DNA of 64,000 bases from NCBI GenBank assembly GCA_030141605.1, contig JAQGDQ010000669.1:50001-114000 (forward strand), given 5' to 3'. The translations under genes and the position numbers were made by a program. Source of the stretch: Tubiluchus corallicola (taxonomy: Eukaryota > Priapulida > Priapulimorpha > Priapulimorphida > Tubiluchidae). Positions within the stretch are counted from its first letter, which is position 1. Every line of letters starts with the position of its first letter. The notes under the pieces were generated by a model. That model had not been told where the DNA came from, did no database searches, and saw only the letters and a program-made list of their open reading frames with translations. Below, piece by piece: positions 49,894 to 61,277 of this stretch.

Positions 49894-50085
49894 ACATTAA
49901 TATTTTCTAACCGTCATTTTCTACTAATGTCTAATGTAATCTTGTAGTAAAACTTGTCAGCTTGTGTAGTTATAGTCTATTCTTACTGTAAATGTTCTTG
50001 TAAATAGTGTATAAAGTCTGTTGTGGTGAGGATCATAAATCATGTTGTTCAAACTGTCTGATCCAATCCTAAATAAATTATGTTT
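49894..50085 (+). mobile_element. LINE 3'-tail insertion between the direct repeats
   Basis: About 190 bases, about 95 percent identical by eye to 32821-33000 ('GTAGTAAAACTTGTCAGCTT', 'GTGTATAAAGTCTGTTGTGG'), ending in an AATAAATTA tail. A severely 5'-truncated retrotransposon insertion. Confidence 0.8.
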
Positions 50086-50110
50086 AAACTAAAAAAGAGA
50101 TAAATATATA

Positions 50111-50445
50111 CATTCTTAATTAGAAGGCCTACATCAGCCGCAGACGTAAATAATTCTGAGAATTTGTCCCACGTATGTGAGCGGGCTCAGTGTGTGAACA
50201 ACCCCGTACATAAACGTGACAAACGGGTACAGTAAAGGTTGATTATATGAATGCATGCACAGAGAAATAGAATTCATATAAATAATTTGCTGGTGATAGA
50301 AGTTATCTGTTCTTCTTGAATCAGATGACATTGTAGTTTCCAGGGAAACAACTTTCGCTGGAGAATTCCGTAGATCACAAGCCCGGTGGAAAAACTGGAT
50401 TCATAAGCAGCTGTTCTACACCTAGAAATGCCCAGATGACCGAAA
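50111..50445 (+). repeat. Direct repeat L, copy 2
   Basis: Second copy of the unit at 49531-49893 with several small deletions. Confidence 0.75.
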
Positions 50446-51008
50446 AAAAACAATTCAATAAGCCATACTTACGATAAACAAACAGAAAAAACACTCTCCC
50501 CTCGCCTTTTTTGCTGACACAGTAGCCACAGTTATGCTGCTAGAATGGATTTGATTCAAGTTACTTTGTTGTTTTGCCGTGGGGTAATTTTGATGTGGTC
50601 ATTTTTGCTGTAGAAGGTCAAATGGTGCATAGTGTCACGGTGAAGACATATTTATGATTGCGTTGATGTTGAAACTAATACAACTCGTTTATTTTTAGGT
50701 TGCTGTTGTATTTTACTTCACTTACGAAGTTTCTCTATAAAGAGGTCTGTTTCACCGTGATACTGTTGGTCTTTTCGTTCTCGTTGTTCTTCGTGTAACA
50801 GGTTTTATCAGTTTTTTCATATCGTGACATCACAATAGAGACTTAGAATTACTCCGTACTCTAATTTCTTACGAAAAACTGTCTTGACAACGGTAAAACA
50901 TTCTTAAATGTTCTAAAGCATTCATACCATCTAAAACGTGGCGCCTCCTACCTGTTGATGCCTACCTGCAGATCCACTCTAGGCGTTTTGAAAGTCGTTT
51001 CAAGATAT

Positions 51009-51617
51009 TTAAATGAAGACAGGATGATTTTTCATATACTACCCCATTTTCAAATACGGTAAAGAGTACGCATTTTAACATCAATGGTACTGCAAAAGCG
51101 TTTCTGATAATTAAATAATAGATTAAAGAATTAGTTAACGGCGGGCGAGCCCAACTATTGATGACATCACAAACTAACTAATTTTTCAACGGCACAAACA
51201 TTCCATGAGCGTGATGCCCGTGTTAGAGAAAACGAAAATTGAAGTACAGTACTACTGTAAGAGATTCAATGTATTGTACTAAAACTAGGTAAGTTTTAAG
51301 ATAAAAATTCAAATTTCAAATTTACGGTTGTGACTCCCTTAAGAGCTGTAGAACGTGTGCAGTTTGTCACAAACTGCACACGTGAACTGAAAGGTACAGC
51401 ACCTGTTTTTTGTGCAACGGTTTCCGAAATGCAGGCGCTAGTGCACGTCTAACTAGCGATTGGCGAAATGCATGTAACAGCGAAGAAGTAGTGGCGCGAA
51501 CGCGAAATTGTGCTTGCGTGGTAATAATTCTTTCGCGCAAGTCATTTTTGGAGAAACATTTCCATTTCATTATTATGAAGAATAGACTGTTTAACATTGG
51601 GTCCGGTTTTGCTTTAA
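51009..51617 (-). repeat. TTAA-ended repeat, module 2, complete solo copy
   Basis: Starts 'TTAAATGAAGACAGGATGAT' and ends 'GGGTCCGGTTTTGCTTTAA', 609 bp. It shows that module 2 moves without module 1. The 51355-51395 part contains a short palindrome ('GTGTGCAGTTTG-TCAC-AAACTGCACAC'). Confidence 0.8.
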
Positions 51618-52547
51618 GTAAGGGTATAGGAAGAGGATATTCCTGGGGTAGTCCAAGCCAATGAAGTCTTTCTAACTTGGATTTGTTTGCTCCTATGGTT
51701 CTTATTCACCACATCGTACTAATCATCGTTGGATACCTAATAGCTCCCTGTAGAGACCCATATATTTCGTTCTGTTTAACTTTTATTTCCATAGCTCAGC
51801 ATTGTGCAAAAACACAGGTGCAACTAAAGTTGGAAAGATCCGAACTTTGGTTTCAGGAGCAAGTCTGATGTGTTTTCGAAAACCTTTTTGCTAGAATTTT
51901 CCTTCGCTCAACATTAGCATAAATAATATACCATATCATATTTGTTTATATTACTGCCATTTTCTACATGTTCTATTCACAAAAAGACGGGCCAGTGACA
52001 ATGGTATAGTGTTCTAAATAACATAACCATTCAGTTCACAAAAAAAACATTTTTTTCATTAAACTGACATTTTTCATTTCTTTTAAATTTCTTTAATAAT
52101 TTTACAGCTGATGGTTTCGATGGTAAACCATTTTTACAGTCAGTTTAATTCTCATTTTTATACAGTTTGTTTGTTATAATCATTTGAAGTAACAATACCT
52201 AAGCGACTGAAACTGTTTAACATCTTTCATCAGGTAGGAAATTTCTGTTGTCTGATTATAAATTCTGTAGCACGCGATTTTGGGTTAGCCCTACTCGGAA
52301 CTATGCATTGAGCCCAACCTTTCTTTCCTTTTCCCGCCATCTCATTTTACTTGGTCGTCACTCCTTCGCACCTTTTCTTTGCAAAACCAAACTTCTCTTT
52401 GGTCCCTAATTTCGCAGCATTGTTTTCCGCCACAATAGCCCTACAGGAGCTCTGCTCTTAATCTTGAAAACCTGTACGTTGGTATGCTGTCCATTGTTAA
52501 GGGTTGCTAGTGATTGCTATAGTGCGACTATGAAGTCCTAGTGTAGA
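51618..52547. other. Intergenic DNA without recognisable gene
   Basis: No domain or repeat recognised. The short frame at 51677-51868 has a hydrophobic N-terminus but no other support. Confidence 0.45.
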
Positions 52548-52813
52548 CTTAGCCGTGCATACATATCTATGGTTAATGGAGACTGTTAACTCTTTAATAC
52601 CGAATCAAAGTTTTAACCTTGTGAAATACAAACCGTACGATGCTGTTCAGAGACCTCTCAAGACATTATAGGCCGCCAAACTTAGCCGTGCATACATATC
52701 TATGGTTAATGGAGACTGTTAACTCTTTAATACCGAAACAAAGTTTTAAACTTGTGAAATACAAACCGTACCATGCTGTTCAGAGACCTCTCAAGACATT
52801 ATAGGCCGCTAGA
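52548..52813 (+). repeat. Tandem duplication, two 133-bp units
   Basis: 'CTTAGCCGTGCATACATATC' starts each unit (52548, 52681). The copies differ at only a few positions, so the duplication is young. Confidence 0.95.
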
Positions 52814-53051
52814 CTCGTCGGAAGTAGGTCCACGCATACAAAATGGATATTTTAACACTTCGTTTTTTTCTGGTATTATAAGGCCCCTTTTTTAATCCTT
52901 GGAAATTAAAAATCAGTAATGTTCTTGAAGAATAATTTGACACGTAACGTCTCCAGTCAGTGACAAACTGTTGCGAAAAGTGAAAAACATATCCCCTCTG
53001 TTTCCTCAAATAAATGATATTGCAACTGCAAACTGTTAATTTTTTAATGCA

Positions 53052-53536
53052 TTAAAACACAAGAAAACGTTCCGCTTACATAAAGCTTAAAAAATTCGTG
53101 TTGCGTACAAGGCTTGCGTCGGCAGTAAAGCTGTATAGAACATGTAAATTTCAACTCCCGCGATGACCGTTTGACGCAGCCATTTTGACGATAAGTCATT
53201 TGAAACAGGTTTAGATAACACTGAGTAAAGTTTGAAAAGATAATCAGAGCATTCGTAGAGCAGATGTCACTATGCTAAGTAATATAAATTTGCATGAAGA
53301 GTTTCTTTGGGACATAGTTTAACATTCCCTTTTCTTTCCCCTGATTTACCGTTGTGCGCATATGACGTCATTTTATGACGCGGATGGAACAGTATTGCGG
53401 GAGATTTAAAATGAAACCAAACAAAAAATCCTTTCAACGCAAGTACGATATACACATAAAAATGCTGTTAGGTAAAGTAAACTTCAAAGCGATTTTTCTA
53501 AAACCCACTTCAGACACCACTTTTCTTGTCCTTTAA
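53052..53536 (+). repeat. TTAA-ended repeat, module 1, copy E
   Basis: Both termini are present ('TTAAAACACAAGAAAAC' and 'CTTTTCTTGTCCTTTAA'). An internal deletion removes the 'GGTGCACCCTGGAGG' section. TGACGTCA at 53363-53370. Confidence 0.8.
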
Positions 53537-54045
53537 GTCGACAATTAGTCGTGTCTATACGTTATTCTTGTTTTGCTGTTCTTTGCCAAATTGCTAGTTT
53601 GTTCAATATGACTGTAGTAATGTTGCTTTCACAGTCACGTATTAGCGAATGTGTGCAGCGATTTATTATTTTTTTATATATTTTTGAAATACAACTTAAA
53701 TAGATTATTTAAATATTTTTGTGCATATATTCTATTTTCTAGCCATGCTAGAACACGAACTTGTGCTGTACTGAGAAATCTATTCACGGGGCAGAGCGCC
53801 CTTCCTCAGTTTTGAAAGCCCTCTACATCGTAACGCCGCCCTAGTGGCGGACTAATGCACTAGCGGTTTGAGAATGCCAGTCAGCGCGTATCGGCTCATA
53901 AATTATGTATGGTGATGCATCCAGTTCAGTAAAAGACAAGGCAGTAGGCCAGTGACTGTGCGAGAGAAAGAACTGAATGGACTCTAGTATACGCCGTTCG
54001 AATCGATCAGTCAGTAGATATCACATGTGCGTGTGTATCTTTTAC

Positions 54046-54055
54046 GTCACGTGAC
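54046..54055 (+). promoter_or_regulatory. GTCACGTGAC palindrome in a GC-richer, CpG-bearing island
   Basis: Part of 'TTACGTCACGTGACCT'. It lies 35 bases before a well-placed ATG (54091), an arrangement like that upstream of FBXL14. Confidence 0.5.
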
Positions 54056-54090
54056 CTGCTCACTAGATCCTCTTTGTCCAGTTTTTTGCG

Positions 54091-54194
54091 ATGGTTATTC
54101 TGCAAAGCGACTCGTCTACTGCTGCATGGCAATATTGGCTAACAGCTAGCGATTTTTGGGATTCACTGGCATTTCCTGTGGTGAAAATCTTGGC
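54091..54194 (+). CDS. Candidate first coding exon (or 35-codon small ORF), unidentified
   Basis: ATG at 54091 with G at +4 opens a frame of 35 codons, 'MVILQSDSSTAAWQYWLTAS' then 'DFWDSLAFPVVKILA', ended by TAA at 54196-54198. That stop sits inside GTAAAC, a plausible splice donor directly after 54194, so the frame may be a first exon with a split Ala codon. Tryptophan-containing, non-repetitive composition resembles coding sequence more than the surrounding DNA does. A GTCACGTGAC palindrome lies just upstream. I do not recognise the protein and found no following exon. It could also be chance. Confidence 0.35.
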
Positions 54195-54339
54195 GTAAAC
54201 AATTTTAATGTTTCGGCCACGTACAAGGCGTTATAGTAAAAGGATTATTACCAGCAAAATAAGACATGGGCTATAATCCGCGAAAATCAGTAATAATCAT
54301 TAAACTGATATAAAGTTTATACAATAGCTGGGGTTGGAT

Positions 54340-55347
54340 TTCATTTGTAGCTAAAAACAACACAACTTTATATTAAAACGTTTACATTAAAATGTTAAAA
54401 TCATGTCAGACGTTTCGATAAGCTGCTGCTGTCATCATCAGTGGTAAATTTACAACCAGTTTATATAGGCAGAGAGTATTATGCACAAATTAAGTAGTTA
54501 ACATAGCCAAATGGATAATGAATAAGCAGCCCAGTAAAGAAATTTATACAGTAATTTAAACACTAATTACGTATTTACAAAAGCCAAATAGGTAACGATT
54601 AAGCAGACCTTTTTACTAGTTTTCATAGGCCGAGCCTATTATGCAGTAATTGAGTAGTTGATAGCTACTGGTGTGCCTCTTTACTGCTCTGCTTATTCAT
54701 CACCTATTTGGCTTCTGTTAACTATTTAATTAGTGCATAATTGACTCTGCGTATGAAAACTGGTTGTTTGTTTGTAAATTTACCACTGATCATGACAACA
54801 ACGGATTGTCGAAACGCTTGACATGATATTAACTTTTTAATGTAAACGTTTTAATAGAGTTGCGTTGTTTTTAACCCTTTCAGTCCCAAATTATTTTTTA
54901 GTAAGAAAAATTTTTTGGCTTGGTACTTTTGTTCAGTATGTCCATCTTGTTTACACATAATAATTATTTTTTCCTACCTGTGTCCGCGTGCTAAATATAG
55001 CCTGTATCCCGCGGGATACATTGGGATTCAATGGAAGCATAAAATGTGCTTCATTTTGCAACTGTTGATAATTTTTTAACGTATTTAAGACATTTAGTAT
55101 GCATGCTATGCTGATCTGTACAAAGTCGTCTCTAAAGTACTGTACCTTGCGCAGCTTTTTATGCTATGTAGATTTTCTAGTTTGCCATTTTATCACCATT
55201 TTTAGTCTATTGTTATTGGCTTAAATCAATATAACTATTAACAGATCAAATGACTGTCAGTTTTAAATTTCATTAATTTTAAAGGCAGAAAATATTCTCG
55301 CATCCCACGCTATACAACGGGTATGAAAGGGTTAATTATAAATGTTT
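54340..55347. mobile_element. Foldback element interrupted by a piggyBac-like MITE
   Basis: Left arm (about 54340-54545) is the reverse complement of the right arm (about 54675-54870, resuming 55336-55347). Shared landmarks are 'ACGTTTACATTAAAA', 'CATGTCA-ACGTTTCGA', 'ATCAGTGGTAAATTTAC' and 'CAAATTAAGTAGTTAACA' type segments. The right arm is split by the element at 54875-55331: joining 54870 to 55336 restores complementarity to the left arm. Confidence 0.7.
54871..55335 (+). mobile_element. piggyBac-like MITE, copy 1, with TTAA duplication
   Basis: TTAA at 54871-54874 and 55332-55335 flank inverted ends CCCTTTCA and TGAAAGGG. TTAA targets with CCCTTT ends are the piggyBac pattern. The 457-bp interior has no transposase. 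Inside lies TATCCCGCGGGATA, a 14-base palindrome near 55006. It matches 58635-59091 in reverse along its whole length. Confidence 0.88.
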
Positions 55348-55950
55348 TTAAGTGTCTTTAATATTTGTAATTTTATTCAATGTCATATCAGTTAACCAAC
55401 CAATGGAGTAGTAACACTATAACATCTCAAAGCGAAAAAGCATAATCGACAATTACATAACTCATTGTACTCATTTTAAGTTTTTTAATTCATCCTACCA
55501 CATGCAAGAAAAAAATTATTAAGGCACAACAGCGATAAGCATCTCGAAGTATCTCGTAAGAAATATACCAACCATGACAAGCTCCTCGACACGGTCTTAT
55601 TACAAAGGCACGAATTCTAGGAGGGACCATTGTTTAGACGTACGCCATACTAAAGTTTACGCTAACTATTTGTGGTGTGTTACGAAACTTACACCATGCG
55701 AGTTACAAAGCTTACACCATGGGCGTTACACCATTTATGCAAATACTTGTAGTTTTCTTACGTACATTAAGTTTTATGTACAGTGTAAGAGACAAAAAGA
55801 CGTAATAATTAAGTAGAAGACGCAGTTTGATGGACAGCTTTGTAAAATAATCATATTAGTAAAATGTTTTTATTTAAGTTCAAAAATTTAAATGAATTAA
55901 GGAATTTTCTGCTTTTCTTCCAAATAAACTTGTCTTCTAACGAATTTTAC
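55348..55950. other. Intergenic DNA without recognisable gene
   Basis: 'CTTACACCATG-G-GTTACA' motifs near 55680-55735 repeat imperfectly. No gene recognised. Confidence 0.45.
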
Positions 55951-56280
55951 TTTCTTTTCTTTCTTTTCTTTTTATTTCTTTTCTTTTCTTTTGTCTATTT
56001 AATTTTATTTTATTTTATTTTCTCTTCTCTCCTTTCCTTTCCTTTCCTTTCCTTTCCTTTCCTTTCCTTTCCTTTCCTTTCCTTTCCTTTCCTTTCCTCT
56101 CCTCTCTTTCCTTCTCTTCCTTTTCTTTCTTTTCCTTTTCTTCCCTTCCCTTTCCTTTCCTTTCTTTTCCTTTCCTGTCCTTTCTTGTCTTTTATTTTCT
56201 TTACATTCCTTTGTATTAATTTTCATTCCTTTCTTGCCTTTCCTTTCGTTCACCATTTTCCTTTACCTTTTCCCTTTAAT
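55950..56280. repeat. (TTTCC)n / T/C-rich microsatellite
   Basis: About 70 bases of perfect CCTTT at 56035-56100 within a longer pyrimidine tract. Phe/Leu/Ser and Lys/Glu frames are artefacts. Confidence 0.95.
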
Positions 56281-56519
56281 ATCTTTTTTACTTTCCTTTC
56301 ATTTTCATTTTTTTTGTTCTGCTTGAACTTTAACCGTTTCATGCCTTACATTTATCTTCATCGTGGAACGTTTCCTAGCTAGCCTACACCATGATTTAAG
56401 GGGATGACATTACATGCCACTCAGATCACAGATGTAAAGAAGGATGTCAGCATCAGATGAACTAACCAGATGGAACAAAACACCACAAATGCATTAGTAA
56501 CGGAAAACCATGGTTCACG

Positions 56520-56780
56520 CCAGGATGCTCTTGCTTGAAAGGCAGCTCTATCCTAGGATGCCCGTCCTGCAGGGCAGCTCCACGCTAGGATACTGTTAGT
56601 GTAGAGCAGCTTTGTGAGAGTAGTAGTGCGGGTACTCGTACAGTAGGGTAGCTCCATGCAAGGATGCTGCTGGTAATAAAGTGCTCTTTTTGTAGGGGTG
56701 TTCCATGCCAGGACGCTCGTGCTGTATGACAGTTCCACACTAGAATGGAGGCAGGGCAGTTCCATGCTCATCGTCATCAT
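56520..56780 (+). repeat. Degenerate minisatellite with 'GCAGCTCCA-GCTAGGATGCT' units
   Basis: Related segments near 56554, 56587, 56659, 56711 and 56750 at irregular spacing (about 33-70 bases). Old and decayed. No coding interpretation. Confidence 0.55.
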
Positions 56781-58028
56781 GGCAATATCATCATTACAGC
56801 AAACATCGTCATCGTGATCTCGTTCTTCCTTCTTATTTTCTTTTTCATTTTTGCTTCAACTCATGATCTCAATCAGAGCTGCTGTTCTGGTGTGCAACTT
56901 TGCAACTTTCTTTTTTCAATTCCTCAAGGTGTATTTCTTACACCTTACACTATTTTGGTAAAGGATAAATGTCCACGTTAACTGACATTGTTACACTCTA
57001 TCATCGACTAATCCCCCCCCCCCCCCGCAACGACAGGTCCTGCTGTATGTGGCAGCACGAGAACGTAGCTCATTGTCAGGCTAATCCTCTAAGATGAGTC
57101 ACTGAACCAGCTGGAGCATCTTAATCATGTTTCGCTGTTCATTCTTGCTTACTGCGAACAAAGCCTGTCTTGAATGAGCTTTGAAGGCAGTGACCATTTC
57201 GTTTTTTTTTGCATCAGAAATCAATGCAGTAGAAACACGCTCGAGGAGCTTCGTTTTGGCTTCAATCCGCGATGTCCTTTGGCCAGCTTTTCCTACAGGT
57301 CTTTCTTGATCATGTTTTAACACCGGCTGTATAATAATTAGTAACTTGCGTTCGTTGCTATGGTTACCGCTTTGTTAATTTGACCGGAAAGGCACTTTCT
57401 GTGGATCGTATAGCTTTGCAATAATACAGTATACCTTCACTATAATCTAGAATAGGCGGATTATGAAAAAGTAGTCGTTGATTGGAACACTTGTCCAAAA
57501 TATTGAATTTTTTGTGAAAAACTTTCTCTATAACGTCACTGAAACACTGAAGAGAAAGAGAGAAATGCTAGATGCTTATAAAAATCATTTCCGCTTTATT
57601 TATCTAATATTTTTTGTACAACTGTAGCCATTAAACGAAGCCAGGTTTTTCCTCGTGCGAACTGAAGCCCGCCAGCACGCGCGCGGGGAGTGGTGCGTCA
57701 TTCTCATCTAATGAAGCTGTCATGCAGCACGCAACTGTCAGAGAGCAACGCTGGGTGATTCATTTGCTAATGAAGCCATCAAGCAGATCCAGACGATGTT
57801 CCTTGCATGCACTAGCATGTTAGTGACGTCACTCCGCGAAGCCAAACACGAAACAAATGGAAAGGTCAGAAGTTTTTTTCCGAATGTTGCGAAAGTGCAA
57901 AATATGCTTTTACGACGTGACCTTGTGTGAGTTACTAAAGTTAAGGAGTTCTAGGCACTGAGAGTAAATGGATTGGTTCCTTCCGAAAGCACATTTTCTA
58001 GTCTTCGTATTGGTCGCTACTGTTTGAA
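56781..58028. other. Intergenic DNA; weak coding-like frame and CRE
   Basis: The frame 57099-57323 on - (74 codons, 'KLLERVSTALISDAKKNEMV') has protein-like composition, but an in-frame stop lies immediately upstream and no homologue is recognised. 57660-57860 is GC-richer and includes TGACGTCA near 57823 and several TAAT motifs; a regulatory role is only a possibility. Confidence 0.3.
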
Positions 58029-58371
58029 TTAAAGGACAAGAAAAGTGGTAAATGAAGTAGGTTTCGGAGAATATTCGGAAGTAGGTTTCGCTTTGAAATA
58101 TTACATTACTGTATAGAAATTTTATGCGTATATCGTATGCGTAAACTTCCCGCGACACTGTTCCGACGGCGCCATTATATGACGTCACTTACTCAAACGT
58201 ATCGTCAAAATGGCTGCGTCTAACGGTCATCGCGGGAATTTAAATTTACATGTTCTTCACACCTTTACTGCCGACGCAAGCCTTGTACGCAAAAAGGCAG
58301 TATGTATTTGGTGTAAAATTTCAAGACGATTTCTTTAAGCTTTATGTAAGTGGAGTGTTTTCTTGTGCTTT
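58029..58371 (-). repeat. TTAA-ended repeat, module 1, copy F (short, both ends intact)
   Basis: Bounded by 'TTAAAGGACAAGAAAAG' and 'CTTTTCTTGTGCTTTAA'-type ends (actual end 'GTTTTCTTGTGCTTTAA'), 343 bp, with a large internal deletion. It keeps TGACGTCA (58180-58187) and 'AAAATGGCTGCGTCTAACGG'. The clearest view of the family's inverted termini. Confidence 0.85.
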
Positions 58372-58630
58372 AAGCATATAGTACACCCATCTAGGGAGTT
58401 GCCTAAGTTGCCTCTCTCATTTTAATGTCTTTAATAATGGTCTGCCGTTGATAGCAAACTAGGAACCAGGTCCACCATAATGCATTTGGCATCATAATAA
58501 CGCATGTCATTTTACAGTGTTTGAAAAACCTACTCATGTCGTAACAGAGCTTTATATGGTTCATTCTAAAATGAAAATTAAGCAAGACGCAGGTAATTAT
58601 GTCCCTTATAGCGTACAATAACATTCAAAC

Positions 58631-59094
58631 TTAACCCTTTTATACCCGTTGTATCCCGTGGGATACGAGAATATTTTCTGCCTTTAAAATTAATAAAATT
58701 TAAAAAACTGACAGTTATTTGATCTGTTAATAGTTATTTTGATTTAAGCCAATAACAATAGACTAAAAATGGCTATAAAATGGCAAACTAGAAAATCTAC
58801 ATAGCATAAAAAACTGCGCAAGGTACAGTAGTTTAGAGACGACTTTGTACAGATCAGCATAGCATGCATACTAAATGTCTTAAATGCTTTAAAAAATTAT
58901 CAGCAGTTGCAAAATGAAGCAGATTTTATGCTTCCATTGATTCCCAATGTATCCCGTCGGATACAGACTATATTTAGCACGCGGGCACAGGTAGAAAAAA
59001 ATATTATGTGTAAACAAGATGGACATACTGAACAAAAGTACCAAGCCAAAATTTTTTTTCTTATTAAAAAAATAATTTGGGACTGAAAGGGTAA
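58631..59094 (-). mobile_element. piggyBac-like MITE, copy 2
   Basis: Reverse complement of 54875-55331 with about 10 percent or less divergence by eye. Left TTAA at 58631-58634 is intact; the right one has lost a T (GGGTAA). The internal palindrome has one mismatch (TATCCCGTCGGATA). Confidence 0.88.
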
Positions 59095-59457
59095 TGAAAA
59101 TTATGATAGTGTACTATGTGCTTTTCAGAAATATATCTGTAGCCACAGGGTCCAGCCATTTGATAACAAAATACAACAAGGATAGTCTGCATCAAAACCT
59201 AATAAAATTTTCTTAAAAAACCAAACTTTCGGGTGATTAAAAATCGTTGTTTGGGGTCCTTAAAAAAGATTAAGAGCTAAATATTTTTGAAAAATTTACA
59301 GCAGTACTATAACAAATTTGGCCTCTGAAAATGAGTATATTACGAGACAGAAATGTCTTTTCCTACTCGAGCAAACATTCTTATTAGAAACTTTGTAGGG
59401 AGCTTTGTAGATGTTTGTGGACTTTAGAAAGATGTTAAAGCACAACCAGACCAGTGT

Positions 59458-59525
59458 TAAACAGTAGGTCAGAACAGCTTTAAAATATCGAAAGCAAACA
59501 TAATATTTTTTCAAAATATTTTTTC
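59458..59525 (+). repeat. TTAA-ended repeat, module 2, small fragment
   Basis: 'CAGTAGGTCAGAACA' and 'TTTAAAATATCGAAAG-AAACAT' match the beginning of module 2. Confidence 0.5.
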
Positions 59526-60012
59526 GGGCCATAAGTGCTTTTCATTTTTTTACATATCTAAAACACACAAAGCAAGCTGAAACTTAATAGTATTCGAAGC
59601 TCAAAGCGAATTAGCTATATTCTTGTTGCTACTAGGCTAAGCGTTTCCATGCTCAGCGCTTGTTTCCGTTGAGCGACTGTAGATGGCACAACCACCTTGC
59701 GTCTGGCAAAGACTTAGTCTAGCCTGTTTTAGAGTTTCTTTCTACGCTAATGCAACAGAAACGAACTGGCTCCCTTGATGTTGTTTGCAATGATGGCGTC
59801 TTTTGTTAAATGCTCTCATAGTAACTCATATTCGTAGCTAATTACTAAAATGCTTGATTTGCTAACTTTTGCAAATAGAAAAATGAAAATATTTTTCAAC
59901 CCAGCAATTAAAGTAATTGTGCGATCCTTTAAGTATTATTAATAATCAATACTGATAATAGTAATTTTAATAATTACATTCCATTTGACGCATAGGTCGT
60001 CGAAAATAGTGC
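59526..60012. other. Intergenic DNA without recognisable gene
   Basis: Nothing recognised. Confidence 0.45.
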
Positions 60013-60047
60013 CGTCGTCGCAGCTGTACCCTCGTCGGTTATATCGG

Positions 60048-60078
<31 letters not shown>

Positions 60079-60161
60079 CATATACATACATATATTTATA
60101 TATATATATATTTATATATATACATATCCGATATAACCGACGAAGCTACAGTTGCGACGAT
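60013..60161. repeat. Long hairpin with AT core, MITE-like
   Basis: Left arm 60013-60054 ('CTCGTCGGTTATATCGGATA') pairs with right arm 60123-60161 ('TATCCGATATAACCGACGA') over about 40 bases with roughly four mismatches. The loop is (TA)n-rich. An (ATA)n run follows at 60180-60216. Confidence 0.85.
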
Positions 60162-60178
60162 CTATACAATTATTATCG

Positions 60179-60217
<39 letters not shown>

Positions 60218-60733
60218 GATGCTAACTGCAGTCAGTAAGCAATTTGAACAGGTGCTGCCAGCTAGCGCTAGCTATAGATAATAGAAGTTATAATGCTGTC
60301 GAGATAAGGTCGAGATTACGACGTTCTGTCTTCAATTTCACGCTCGTTAACGCACCATACTCAGGGAACGATGACTCAGTAACTCATTGCAAATTTTACT
60401 TATTTTCTCAACTAAACGTAGCTTTTACAATGGCGACTTTTACAAACCTTTATGGGGCTATGTACTATCATCGAGGCTGCTGCAAGGAGAAACATGGTAA
60501 TAAATTAGGTTTCTTTGCATAAGTTTTGAATTTAATTTTAATTTAAAATCTGAACTAAAAGTTACCATGTAGAACAGACTAAAACACAGTACATTTATTA
60601 TGTTGTTTCGAGTTACAGAAGCTATTATTATATATTATATATACATTATAATATCATAAAATATTAGTTATTATTATAAGAAATTATAATCATTAATTTT
60701 AAGAGTAAGTTGTACTCGCATTAAAAGAAATTT

Positions 60734-61267
60734 TTGTTTGCTTTAATTTTAAATCTCGCGCAGTACTGTTCCGACGGCGCCATTACATGACGTCTTCTAC
60801 GAAACGTAAATCAGGGGGAGAAAAGGCAATGCTACATTATGTCCCAAAAAACTGTCCCTGCAAATCTATATTACTTAGGGTTTCGCTTACCTGCTGGAAA
60901 GACTTATGTAACTAGAAATAATAATTTAAAATGTTCGTGCCAATTGGTAAAATTTCGATGGCTAACCTTCCAGGTTGAGCCACTCACTAACCCAAAAACG
61001 TATTTTTAATCTTATTGACAAGATTCAGTAATTTAAAATCTTATTTAGCTTGTAAAATATGTGCTACGAATGCTCTGATTACTTTTTCAAACTTCACGCA
61101 ATATTATTTAAACTTGTTTCAAAACGACCTACCACCTAAATGGTTGCGCCTAACGATCAAGTTTCTGCCAAGGCAAGCCAAACATGCAAAAAGGCAGTAC
61201 GTAAGTTGTACAAGATTTCAAGGTGAATCTTTAAGCTTTATGTAAGTGGAGTGTTTTTGTGTTTTAA
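60734..61267 (-). repeat. TTAA-ended repeat, module 1, copy G
   Basis: Reverse orientation. It retains 'CGACGGCGCCATTACATGAC' and 'AACGTATTTTTAATCTTATT' and the start terminus as 'GTGTTTTTGTGTTTTAAA'. The CRE has one change (TGACGTCT). The start terminus lies about 10 bases beyond the GPCR stop codon at 61278. Confidence 0.75.
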
Positions 61268-61277
61268 ATAAATCTTT

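Noticed and set aside
57099-57323. 74-codon frame on - with protein-like composition
   Set aside because: In-frame stop directly upstream, no recognisable domain and no partner exon. Kept only as a note in the intergenic entry.
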